Made by a program: the position numbers and the translations under genes
Notes under the pieces: generated by a model
Told to the model about the DNA's origin: nothing
Databases searched by the model: none
Seen by the model: the letters and a program-made list of their open reading frames with translations, nothing else
In this document: one piece after another, positions 17,275-24,802 of the stretch
Layout: each line of letters starts with the position of its first letter
Numbering within the stretch: the stretch's first letter is position 1
Source: Leptospira chreensis
GTDB taxonomy: Bacteria; Spirochaetota; Leptospiria; Leptospirales; Leptospiraceae
Direction of reading: 5' to 3'
NCBI RefSeq assembly: GCF_016919165.1
Contig: NZ_JAFFPS010000038.1
Span: forward strand, 1-36,601
DNA length: 36,601 bases

Positions 17275-17302
17275 ACTATACCTTAAAATTGACGAATGTC
17301 AA
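17275..17302 (-). promoter_or_regulatory. Sigma70-type promoter of carD
   Basis: On the minus strand, TTGACA (17302-17297), a 16-base spacer and TATAGT (17280-17275). This is the closest match to the sigma70 consensus that I noticed in the window. Transcription would begin near 17268, giving a leader of about 30 bases that includes GGAAG. It lies in the 83-bp gap after the SPOR gene, so carD can be expressed independently of that gene. Confidence 0.7.
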
Positions 17303-17321
17303 GGAAGTTGGCAAAAATAGT

Positions 17322-17933
17322 TTAGAATCGAATGGTTTTTACCTGAGCGTCGGTAAGGGAAGGGAGTTTGGTCTTCACTGCCTCCAAAGTTTCCTTAGCA
17401 TCATCCAACCGATAGAAATACCCAGCAAAGAGTTTGCCCGTAGAGGTACGAAAGATCCGACCTCGTAAGTTTGGATGGGTATCAATCAATTGTTTTCCGA
17501 CCGATACAGCTTCTTCCGGTGTGAAATCCCCAATTTGTACCATATAGTTGATTTGGTCATTTTTAGGAGGGAATTTCAAAGTAGCAGGAAAGGGAGATCC
17601 GGAAGAGGATTCTTGTTCATTGGCCCGGCTTTCTTCTTGGTTTGATCCTTCCTGGTTGGATTCGGTCAGTTTGGGGGCCGGTAATTTATGAGAACCTACG
17701 TTTGAAAATGAAGTCTCGGAGTTTTCTTTGAATTTGGTTTCTTTTTGACCCAGTTGGATTCCGACAACCATACCCGAAGTAAAGAGTAAGATCCCACCGA
17801 TCAGAAGGATAAATGCCGACTTAGGTTTTGCCGTGTTCCCCAAATAAGAATGAGTAGGTGGAGAGTACGACGGAACCTCACCCTCCAAAGGGCGACCGGA
17901 TCTAAGCTTTCTTGAATAGTCTATATTTTGCAT
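17322..17933 (-). CDS. SPOR-domain membrane protein
   Basis: A 203-residue bitopic protein. The N-terminal 37 residues are probably cytoplasmic; a membrane helix follows at about 39-60 (SAFILLIGGILLFTSGMVVG), then a Ser/Glu/Asn/Gln-rich linker, and from about residue 126 a SPOR domain (INYMVQIGDFTPEEAVSVGK, then IFRTSTGKLFAGYFYRLDDA). SPOR domains bind peptidoglycan stripped of stem peptides and gather at the division site, so a role in division or cell-wall turnover is likely. GGAAG lies four bases before the ATG. It is divergent from the methyltransferase gene by 144 bp, and carD follows after its own promoter. Confidence 0.8.
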   Translation of the reverse strand: MQNIDYSRKLRSGRPLEGEVPSYSPPTHSYLGNTAKPKSAFILLIGGILLFTSGMVVGIQLGQKETKFKENSETSFSNVGSHKLPAPKLTESNQEGSNQEESRANEQESSSGSPFPATLKFPPKNDQINYMVQIGDFTPEEAVSVGKQLIDTHPNLRGRIFRTSTGKLFAGYFYRLDDAKETLEAVKTKLPSLTDAQVKTIRF

Positions 17934-18065
17934 GGGTCTTCCGGTATCTCTATTACTCTAATTGTCGGACATCGATTCGAAAAAATAGAACGGTTTTTTA
18001 TGAAATCGAAAGGATCCTCCTTTGTTAGATCGTAGTTGAAACCACTAGTCATGTTTACAAAATGA

Positions 18066-18071
18066 TATTAT
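18066..18071 (+). promoter_or_regulatory. Possible -10 box giving a leaderless methyltransferase mRNA
   Basis: TATTAT at 18066-18071 is followed by GAATC-type sequence and then the ATG, so a start seven bases downstream would fall on the ATG itself. No Shine-Dalgarno sequence is present in the 25 bases before the ATG, and no good -35 box is seen at 17 bases. Confidence 0.3.
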
Positions 18072-18077
18072 AGAATC

Positions 18078-18704
18078 ATGAACTGCCCTCTTTGTGAGTC
18101 TGACTCAACTCCTTTCCATACCAACCGCCTTCGTTCTTATTTTAGATGTAGGAATTGCCTTTCCATATTTTTAGATCCAGAATTTTGGTTAGAGAAAGAA
18201 GAAGAAAAGCTAAGATACATGGAACACAATAATGATGTGAATGATATCCGTTACCAAAATTTTTTGAAACCCATTGTAGACAAAGTTTTCACAAACCAAA
18301 CTCCTTCTGATACAGGATTGGATTATGGTGCGGGGCCGGGGCCCGTAATCCAACATCTATTAAAACAAATTGGATACCAAATTCAATTGTATGATCCCTT
18401 CTTTCACAACCATCCAGAAAACCTAAAACAAACTTATGATTACATCATACTTACAGAAGTCGTCGAACATTTTCATTCCCCAAAAGAAGAGTTCCAAAAA
18501 CTAAACCATTTATTAAAACCAGGTGGAAGTTTGTATATCTTAACCCATCCCTATGACGACTCCATAGATTTTGAAAGTTGGTATTATAAAAATGACAGAA
18601 CCCATACTTTCTTTTATACAAAGGAAGCTTTTGCATGGATTTTGAATCAATACGGATTCAAAAATTTAGAAATTCACAACAGAATCATTATATTAAAAAA
18701 GTAA
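18078..18704 (+). CDS. SAM-dependent methyltransferase with zinc ribbon
   Basis: A 208-residue class I methyltransferase. The N-terminus has four cysteines in a zinc-ribbon layout (C3, C6, C24, C27: MNCPLC and FRCRNC). The SAM-binding motif I is LDYGAGPGP (about 81-89); the acidic post-motif LYDPFF, the EVVEHF motif (about 127-132) and LLKPGGSLYI (about 145-154) follow as usual in the Methyltransf_11/UbiE-like group. The substrate is not evident; similar zinc-ribbon methyltransferases occur among sugar and small-molecule enzymes. It seems complete and stands alone between divergent and convergent genes, with a possible leaderless start. The region appears more AT-rich than its neighbours by eye. 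Confidence 0.8.
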   Translation: MNCPLCESDSTPFHTNRLRSYFRCRNCLSIFLDPEFWLEKEEEKLRYMEHNNDVNDIRYQNFLKPIVDKVFTNQTPSDTGLDYGAGPGPVIQHLLKQIGYQIQLYDPFFHNHPENLKQTYDYIILTEVVEHFHSPKEEFQKLNHLLKPGGSLYILTHPYDDSIDFESWYYKNDRTHTFFYTKEAFAWILNQYGFKNLEIHNRIIILKK

Positions 18705-18743
18705 TACTGTTTGTTTTATCGACATGAAATCTATAAACAGAAT

Positions 18744-18773
18744 TTCTAACTTCAAATTGTTTTGAAGTTAGAA
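18744..18773. repeat. 13-bp perfect inverted repeat between convergent genes
   Basis: TTCTAACTTCAAA (18744-18756), loop TTGT, then TTTGAAGTTAGAA (18761-18773). It lies in the 105-bp gap between the methyltransferase and LamG genes, both of which end here. The stem is long and perfect but lacks a T-run on either strand, so it may be a two-way transcript end, a processing site or a protein-binding palindrome. Confidence 0.6.
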
Positions 18774-18809
18774 TCGGTGATAAGCGATCGAAACAAACCA
18801 ATGAATGCA

Positions 18810-19685
18810 CTATGGAAGGTTCATCAAAGTGGAAATGTCGTTTGCATCCAGTTGGCGTCCTTTGAAAAACCAAATGTCATCCATTCTTCCCGCAAAAAAA
18901 CGAGAAACATTGCCATAGTAAGAATAACCAATGGTTAGTGGTGTTCCAGACCACCATTGGGATGTTGAACAGGAAAGCCCCCCTACATCAGAGGTAGCAC
19001 CTACACTGACTCCATTGACCCAAATATTCCCCTGGCGAGTGGTTCCATTGTGAACATAAGCAATATGAGTCCACAGATTTGCAGAGAAAGCCATTGAAGA
19101 AGTCCCATATGTTGAATTCCCATTACTCCCATCATTAAAAAATGACTGAAATGCAAGTTGCCCTGTTGCACCCAAAAAAAATAAGATCGCTGGATTTTGA
19201 CCCGGACTAGCTTGGAAGCCCAGGATTTCATTGTGGACGACATAGTTTGGAAAAATCCATAAGGCAATGGCAAAATCCTCATGACAAAGTACGGTAAAGT
19301 TATTTGCAAATAACTGATCCGTTCCGTTGAAGGAAGCAGCGCCACTTGGTAGATGGGAACGACTGAGAGTATACGTAGGTCCTAAGGTCGTAGGCCAGAC
19401 CCCTCCAGGAAAATATCCGTGGCGAGCATTCCCACTCAGATCGTCCATGTTCCCATCAAGTGGATACCAAGCGTACAATCCAGAAGCCAATGATGAGGGA
19501 ACAATATATTCTCGTGTTTTAGACCCAGTATTACAATACTTTCCTCCCAACAAACATTCCAAGAGGATCGACTCCATTCGATCTTCACTTTGGAGATCAC
19601 CAACATTATTGAATTGTAATGGCTGACAAACGAGGAACGATTCTATCACCATAAAAAATACAAATGTTTTAAAAAGTTTAAACAA
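18810..19685 (-). CDS. Secreted LamG/concanavalin A-like lectin-fold protein
   Basis: A 291-residue exported protein with one LamG-like jelly-roll domain. A hydrophobic N-terminus (about residues 5-19) ends in FLVCQ, which might be a weak spirochaetal lipobox at Cys20, though Val at -1 is unusual. The domain begins near ASGLYAWYPLDGNMDDLSGN (about residue 67), a classic LamG_3 opening, then GAASFNGTDQL, FAIALWIFPN, ANLWTHIAYVHNGTTRQGNI and the closing RMDDIWFFKGRQLDANDIS. Such domains bind sugars or proteins at the cell surface. Leptospira genomes carry many lone LamG lipoproteins of this shape. It is divergent from the AraC-type receptor gene. Confidence 0.78.
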   Translation of the reverse strand: MFKLFKTFVFFMVIESFLVCQPLQFNNVGDLQSEDRMESILLECLLGGKYCNTGSKTREYIVPSSLASGLYAWYPLDGNMDDLSGNARHGYFPGGVWPTTLGPTYTLSRSHLPSGAASFNGTDQLFANNFTVLCHEDFAIALWIFPNYVVHNEILGFQASPGQNPAILFFLGATGQLAFQSFFNDGSNGNSTYGTSSMAFSANLWTHIAYVHNGTTRQGNIWVNGVSVGATSDVGGLSCSTSQWWSGTPLTIGYSYYGNVSRFFAGRMDDIWFFKGRQLDANDISTLMNLP

Positions 19686-19793
19686 AGGGCCGCTCCACGA
19701 AAATGAATCCGTCTTTCGAAACTAAGAGTTTACTGTGGATTGGTTTGTCAGTCGTCCGAAGCTATATTTTTGGACATTTTTTACACTTGCCGA

Positions 19794-21392
19794 ATGAATC
19801 GTTCGTTTAGAAAACTTATGCTGATGTGGTCGAAGTGCTCACTTTTCCTTTGTCTTAGTTTATTGATCTGTAACTGTTCCTACTTTTACAAAAACAATAT
19901 CACAAATAAATTCGAAGCTTTCGAGGACAAAGCCCATACCATCGATATTTCCAAGATAGAATCGGTTCCTAGGTGGAATCAGGTCAGTGCGAACACAATT
20001 AACTTTCATTATACAAAAAGCGTTATCTGGTTAAGGGCAAAAGTCTCGGATCCAAGTTTCCAACCAGAAAGTATACTTTCTTTCGAGTGGCGTGTTCTCG
20101 ATCATATTACATTGTATTATCCAAATTCAGGGAATTCTTATTCTGAATACAAATCGGGGGATGGTTTTCCCAAATCAAATTGGGCGATACCGGAAGCACT
20201 GAATCCAAGTTTTCGTATCCCCTCCCATTCCAATGAAAAATACTTTTATATCCGATTACAATCGAGTTCTCTCATTTCGTTTCCCATTCTATCACTGAAC
20301 GAAAACGAATTTCAAAATAAAATCCTTATCGAATCATCTGCCACTTGGTCCATTTTATGTTTTGCTGGAGTCATGTTAATCATTAGTATATTCTATACTT
20401 TAGCATTTCGATTACATGAATTTTTTTATTATTCGATCTATGTCATTACGAATACGCTCTGGTGCAATACCCAATTTGGAAATTCATTTCACAGCTTTTG
20501 GCCGAACGCAATATGGTGGCAAGGTAAGGCAATTTTATTCTTTTTATCCATTGGGATTGCTGCATCTTTTCAATTCACGAGGTTATTTTTAGAAACAAAG
20601 ACAAAAACTCCATTCACAGATAGAATATTAAAAACTTTAGCATCTATCGGGATTGTTTCGGCCATAGGAATCTTAACAACCGAAGAGTATTCTTTTTTTT
20701 CCAAAGTAATTAATTTAACTTACATAGTTTCAATTCCTCTGATACTACTAACGGGGATTAAAGTTTTCCTAATGGGAGAAAAAAGAATTATTTTTTTCTT
20801 AGCAAGCTGGGGATTGTATTTTTTATTCGGGTATATTACTATTTTTTATCATCTAGGAATCACTGATTATTCCTTATTGGCCGTCTATGGCCCGGCTTTT
20901 GCTTTCCAATTAGATTTATTTTTCCTGCTGTTCAATTTATTTCAGAAACATCAAGATTTAATACTCAACAGAAATAAAATTTCAGAAAGGATGTATGCCC
21001 TAGAGTCGCAACTTAACAATAAGTATACAAAATCAAAATTAGAAAAAATTGATTACAATCATTATATACACAAACTAGAATTGTGGATGAAAGAGGGAAA
21101 ACCATACCTTGATGAAAAACTAGATTTAGAAAAAACGTCCATTGCGATTGGTCTAAACATCCAACAAACTTCCGAATTAATTAATGCTAAACTCGAATTA
21201 AGTTTCCGTTCCTATATCAACTCTTATAGAATATCAGAAGCAAAACAAATATTAAAAAACAATCCTGAAATTCCGATCATATCGGTTGCATTCGCAACCG
21301 GATTCGGATCAAAATCGAGTTTCAATTCAGAGTTCAAAAAAACTACGGGGATTACTCCCATCGAGTACAGAAAAGAATCTCAATCGATTTGA
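19794..21392 (+). CDS. 7TM-DISM receptor fused to an AraC-type DNA-binding domain
   Basis: A 532-residue one-protein signalling device. The N-terminus has a signal sequence with cysteines at 26 and 28 (LSLLICNCSYFY), which might be lipidated. Then come an extracytoplasmic jelly-roll sensor (7TMR-DISMED2 type, about 45-180, with SVIWLRAKVSDP and KYFYIRLQSSSLISFPI) and seven hydrophobic helices (about 185-390). A short coiled segment leads to a C-terminal AraC/XylS double helix-turn-helix (about 435-530: ISVAFATGFGSKSSFNSEFK and TTGITPIEYRKE). The fold implies direct sensing of an external ligand, often a sugar or lipid, with transcription controlled from the membrane. The ATG at 19794 is preferred to the TTG-like upstream frame. 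Target genes are not known; the divergent LamG gene is a candidate. Confidence 0.85.
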   Translation: MNRSFRKLMLMWSKCSLFLCLSLLICNCSYFYKNNITNKFEAFEDKAHTIDISKIESVPRWNQVSANTINFHYTKSVIWLRAKVSDPSFQPESILSFEWRVLDHITLYYPNSGNSYSEYKSGDGFPKSNWAIPEALNPSFRIPSHSNEKYFYIRLQSSSLISFPILSLNENEFQNKILIESSATWSILCFAGVMLIISIFYTLAFRLHEFFYYSIYVITNTLWCNTQFGNSFHSFWPNAIWWQGKAILFFLSIGIAASFQFTRLFLETKTKTPFTDRILKTLASIGIVSAIGILTTEEYSFFSKVINLTYIVSIPLILLTGIKVFLMGEKRIIFFLASWGLYFLFGYITIFYHLGITDYSLLAVYGPAFAFQLDLFFLLFNLFQKHQDLILNRNKISERMYALESQLNNKYTKSKLEKIDYNHYIHKLELWMKEGKPYLDEKLDLEKTSIAIGLNIQQTSELINAKLELSFRSYINSYRISEAKQILKNNPEIPIISVAFATGFGSKSSFNSEFKKTTGITPIEYRKESQSI

Positions 21393-21396
21393 TGAC

Positions 21397-23349
21397 TCAA
21401 GTTTTACCTATCAGTTCCTTTAACTTTAAATTGTTTGGCTCTCGATTCTGAATTTGTTTGATTAAAAACGAAAATCGATCTTTGTCTCCATTCAACCTAC
21501 AAACGTCTGCCAAATGAATCAAATTCCGAATATTGGAAGGTTGGCGGAGACGAACGCGTTCGCTGAGTTCTTGCGATTCCCATAAAAACGATTGCGACTT
21601 GTATAAAGAATACATTCTTTTATACAACACGGAAGTGTGAAACATCCATACCGTATCCGATGGATAGTTTTCCAAAGCAAGGCTTGCGTATTCCATTGCC
21701 TTCACCAAGTCCTCTTTTTTCTCGTATAACTTCGCAATGTATTTTAATTCGGAGATGGAGGTTTCCAGCGCTGATTCATAGGACAATAACAAATCGAGTG
21801 CTTTATCATATTCCTTCTCACGGATACTTTCTCTTGCTTCCGAAAAAAATTGCCCCGGCTTTGGATAAGCATCCAAATTATACTGCAACGAAATCAAACT
21901 CAAGTCATCAGAGTATTTCCCCTTATTTCGCAAACAGTCGAGGAGAGGCTGCATTTGTCCTTCTGCTTCTTCGATATTTTCTAATATTAAATTTTGGTTT
22001 TCGTTAATATCACGATACCTTCCGGCTTCCGAAAGTACTAGATCATCTTTTCCATCCGAACCACAGAAAATTTTATCTCCTTTTTTCATTTGGAAAACGG
22101 AGATAAAAGTATCAGACAATCCTTCCATCACACCTAACTTATAATAGTGAATTTCATTTTCAATGAAGGATGCTTTTCCATCACGATACAAAATTACCCA
22201 AGGATGTTCTAAGTTGATAAAATACAAAGTCCCTGTAGATTCTTCGAGAAGGCCCACGACAGCAGAAACTAACATGGCTCCGTCGAAGGTTTCAAATACC
22301 TTTTGTAAATCCAAATAACAATCGTGTAACCAACGTTCGGGTGATCGATTAGAGGATATAGGGTCCATCCTAGAACGAATGATAATGGAGTTGTATACTG
22401 CTCCAAGGACAATGGCACCCCCTGCTCCCTGGATGGACTTCCCCATGGCATCTCCATTGATAAAGGCTTTATAACGTTTTCCTTGGAGAATTAGGTTAAA
22501 AACAGATACGTAATCTCCACCTAACTGGTATTCCTTGTTTCGGAAGTAGAATTTTTTGTATTGATTGACCACCGTTTCGATCGCCACAGCATTTCCATCC
22601 GCTTCGTGACCAAGGAGAGGTTCCAATAAAAGAGATGTTAGAAAATAATCTCCATCTTGTTGGGACTTTAGAGTTTGGATTTCGTCTACTGTTTTTGTAA
22701 TTTCTTCGTTCTTTTTAATGATTCGTTTGTGATTTAAAAAGGAATGGAACCTATATCCTTCAATGATAAAGCCACTAAAAATTCCTAGAATGTAACTGAT
22801 CACTAAGTTCTGCATTGAATAAGAAGCAGCAGCTGTAGCAAGATTTGGATTATAGATGATTACAGAAAGAACAAAGATAAAAATAGAAATCGGATAATAA
22901 ATGAACAAAGTTTTTCTTGGAAGTGGTAAAAATGGAAGAATCATTACCAACATCTGAAACCCAGAAACATAAGCGGCATCGTCTGCAATCCGACCCGTAT
23001 AGTAGGCCGCCGTGAAGAGCAAATATGCATATACCAAATAGGCCCAGGTCAAACCTTCCCAAGTAGAATGTTTCTTTTTGGAATGGTTATAAAGTATGAA
23101 AACTATATAAGAAAAACAAAGAAGGCTAAAGCCGATTCGAAAGTAGAATAACTCAGGGAATTCTGGATGGAGTTTGGCGTCGGTATCAAAAGCGAAACCT
23201 AACATACCAAAGACACCGATGATACTCCCCGGGATTTGAATGATCCGGGTGTGTCTGTCTAGTTCACTAATGTAATCTTCGTTATAGATTTTCCTTTCAG
23301 GAATGAGGTCTAGGAATTTGGAAAGAATCGTTTTGAGATACTGATACAC
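21397..23349 (-). CDS. Membrane SpoIIE-type PP2C phosphatase with TPR tail
   Basis: A 650-residue protein that probably dephosphorylates STAS-domain anti-sigma antagonists. It has six hydrophobic helices in residues 35-210, a linker, a PP2C/SpoIIE domain at about 230-490, and a TPR-like helical tail at about 505-650 (YDKALDLLLSYESALETS, AMEYASLALENYPSDT). Metal-binding Asp motifs are present: LGGDYVSVF, INGDAMGKSIQG, FCGSDGKDDL and YSDDLSLISL. The start is a GTG at 23349-23347, needed to keep the first helix intact. It begins 14 bp after the oxidase terminator with no evident promoter between, so it may be read through from the oxidase operon or have a promoter inside that gap. The substrate is not known; STAS genes occur at 8.8 and 35.4 kb. 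Confidence 0.85.
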   Translation of the reverse strand: MYQYLKTILSKFLDLIPERKIYNEDYISELDRHTRIIQIPGSIIGVFGMLGFAFDTDAKLHPEFPELFYFRIGFSLLCFSYIVFILYNHSKKKHSTWEGLTWAYLVYAYLLFTAAYYTGRIADDAAYVSGFQMLVMILPFLPLPRKTLFIYYPISIFIFVLSVIIYNPNLATAAASYSMQNLVISYILGIFSGFIIEGYRFHSFLNHKRIIKKNEEITKTVDEIQTLKSQQDGDYFLTSLLLEPLLGHEADGNAVAIETVVNQYKKFYFRNKEYQLGGDYVSVFNLILQGKRYKAFINGDAMGKSIQGAGGAIVLGAVYNSIIIRSRMDPISSNRSPERWLHDCYLDLQKVFETFDGAMLVSAVVGLLEESTGTLYFINLEHPWVILYRDGKASFIENEIHYYKLGVMEGLSDTFISVFQMKKGDKIFCGSDGKDDLVLSEAGRYRDINENQNLILENIEEAEGQMQPLLDCLRNKGKYSDDLSLISLQYNLDAYPKPGQFFSEARESIREKEYDKALDLLLSYESALETSISELKYIAKLYEKKEDLVKAMEYASLALENYPSDTVWMFHTSVLYKRMYSLYKSQSFLWESQELSERVRLRQPSNIRNLIHLADVCRLNGDKDRFSFLIKQIQNREPNNLKLKELIGKT

Positions 23350-23363
23350 GATTCTTCATTAGA

Positions 23364-23390
23364 CGAAAAAGCCCGCGCAAGGGCGGGCTT
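23364..23390 (-). terminator. Intrinsic terminator of the cytochrome oxidase operon
   Basis: On the minus strand AAGCCCGC, a 6-base loop and GCGGGCTT, then TTTCG. The stem is 8 bp and GC-rich with a T-run of five including the last pair. It lies 40 bp after the subunit IV gene and 14 bp before the GTG of the phosphatase gene. On the plus strand the tail is CTTTAAAA, a weaker match. Confidence 0.85.
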
Positions 23391-23430
23391 CTTTAAAATC
23401 GTTTTGTCTATTTTTTTTTGATAAGTAACT

Positions 23431-24015
23431 TTATTGGAAACTCGTCGTAGGTAAAATTCGAGAAACGATGTCACCGAAAGAAAATGCAAAAAGCAATGCA
23501 AGGAATGCAAATGCAGAAAGGAAAATCACTCGGTTTAACATATTATCATATTTTAAGTGCATGAAGTAAGCCAAAACGAAGAACGCCTTACAAGTTGCAA
23601 CCGCCATGGCTACAATCATGTTCCACTTTCCTAAATCGTATTGTGCTACCCAAACGGTTACAAAAGTTCCAAAGAAAAGAGCCAAAAGAACATAAACATA
23701 TGTTTTAATAGAAATCACATGGTGTTCGTGGTGTTCTTCTTCCTCTTCTCCATCTTCTACCCACATAGAGGCAGAAGCGTGGTCTTCTTTGTGATCTTCA
23801 TCACCTAAAACAAATCTTAATAATTTGTTGTCTTTGTTTTCGTCTGTAAATTTTGCAAAGCGATCTGTTTGGAAAAACTGACCAAACCAGTTTACGATAA
23901 ATCCTAAAATGGTAGCTGTTGCAATCCCTGGAGCAAAAATTCCAAATCCAAGAATGGGAGTGAAAACTGCAACGAGAGCAATGAAGTAAAGTCCGTAATT
24001 GATTACGTATTCCAT
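23431..24015 (-). CDS. ctaF: Cytochrome c oxidase subunit IV family protein
   Basis: Small membrane subunit of the caa3-type terminal oxidase. The 194-residue protein has two hydrophobic helices near the N-terminus (about 5-48) and three in the C-terminal half matching the prokaryotic COX4 family (YVYVLLALFFGTFVTVWVA, MAVATCKAFFVLAYFMHLKY, FLSAFAFLALLFAFSFGDIV). KAFFVLAYFMHLKYD is the family signature. Between the two halves lies an acidic and His-rich loop (about 72-99: GDEDHKEDHASA and EDGEEEEEHHEHH), longer than in the common family of about 100 residues. The gene ends the oxidase operon: AAAAGG stands before the ATG and a strong terminator follows. Confidence 0.85.
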   Translation of the reverse strand: MEYVINYGLYFIALVAVFTPILGFGIFAPGIATATILGFIVNWFGQFFQTDRFAKFTDENKDNKLLRFVLGDEDHKEDHASASMWVEDGEEEEEHHEHHVISIKTYVYVLLALFFGTFVTVWVAQYDLGKWNMIVAMAVATCKAFFVLAYFMHLKYDNMLNRVIFLSAFAFLALLFAFSFGDIVSRILPTTSFQ

Positions 24016-24028
24016 TTTATAATACCTT

Positions 24029-24802
24029 TTATCCTACCAAATAAAGAAGTGGGAAGAGGTAAATCCATACCAAGTCCACTACGTGCCAGAAAAGACCCAC
24101 ACCTTCTACAGGAGTGTAGTATTCAGGACCAACCTTTCTTCTTAGAGTTTTGATAAATACCCAGAAGATTAGGAAAGCACCAGCTACCACGTGCACCCCG
24201 TGAAGACCAGTCATAACAAAGTAAAAACCGTAGAACATTTCCCATCTTGGTTGGGAGATGACTGCTTTTAAACGTGTTACTTCTTCAGCACTCACATGGT
24301 TTTTCTCAAGTTCCGCTGGGTTTTTCAAAAGAGCGGAAATCTTAGTTTCACACTCTGCTCTTTTCCCACCAGCCCCACAAGAAGGGTCAACTAACGAAAA
24401 TTTGCCGGGAACAGTTCCTACATGGAACTTGTGACTGTATTCGAAGTATTTGATGACCATGAAGGCACCAGCACAAGCAATCGTGATCACAAGCATAATC
24501 GCAGCAATTTTATGCAAACCACGTTGCACATAGTTAATCGCCGCTGCCATTGTGAAAGAACTGACAAGAAGGACAATCGTGTTTACCGCACCCATCTTCC
24601 AATCTAAAGTTTCCGAACCATTTTTAAAAACAGTTGGGTAAAGAGAATGATAGATTAGGTAACCTACGAATAGGCCACCGAACATCAGGATTTCAGTGCA
24701 AAGGAATAACCAGATCCCTTGTTTGGAAGAGGCATACTGGTGTTCTGCACTCTTAAAATGGTGTTGGTGTTGAAATTCACTTGAAGAACTAACGGAAGTC
24801 AT
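24029..24802 (-). CDS. ctaE: Cytochrome c oxidase subunit III
   Basis: Core membrane subunit of the caa3 oxidase that stabilises the catalytic centre and may guide oxygen and protons. The 257-residue protein has about five helices: IWLFLCTEILMFGGLFVGYL (30-49), AVNTIVLLVSSFTMAAAI, a third near 97-117, then FYGFYFVMTGLHGVHVVAGA (about 190-209) and GLFWHVVDLVWIYLFPLLYL (236-255). The TGLHG.H and FWH.VD.VW motifs are diagnostic. An insert of roughly 60 residues (about 127-187) between helices 3 and 4 carries two cysteines (DPSCGAGGKRAECETK) and a charged helix, which is unusual for this subunit. The start overlaps the end of subunit I by 14 bases. Confidence 0.93.
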   Translation of the reverse strand: MTSVSSSSEFQHQHHFKSAEHQYASSKQGIWLFLCTEILMFGGLFVGYLIYHSLYPTVFKNGSETLDWKMGAVNTIVLLVSSFTMAAAINYVQRGLHKIAAIMLVITIACAGAFMVIKYFEYSHKFHVGTVPGKFSLVDPSCGAGGKRAECETKISALLKNPAELEKNHVSAEEVTRLKAVISQPRWEMFYGFYFVMTGLHGVHVVAGAFLIFWVFIKTLRRKVGPEYYTPVEGVGLFWHVVDLVWIYLFPLLYLVG

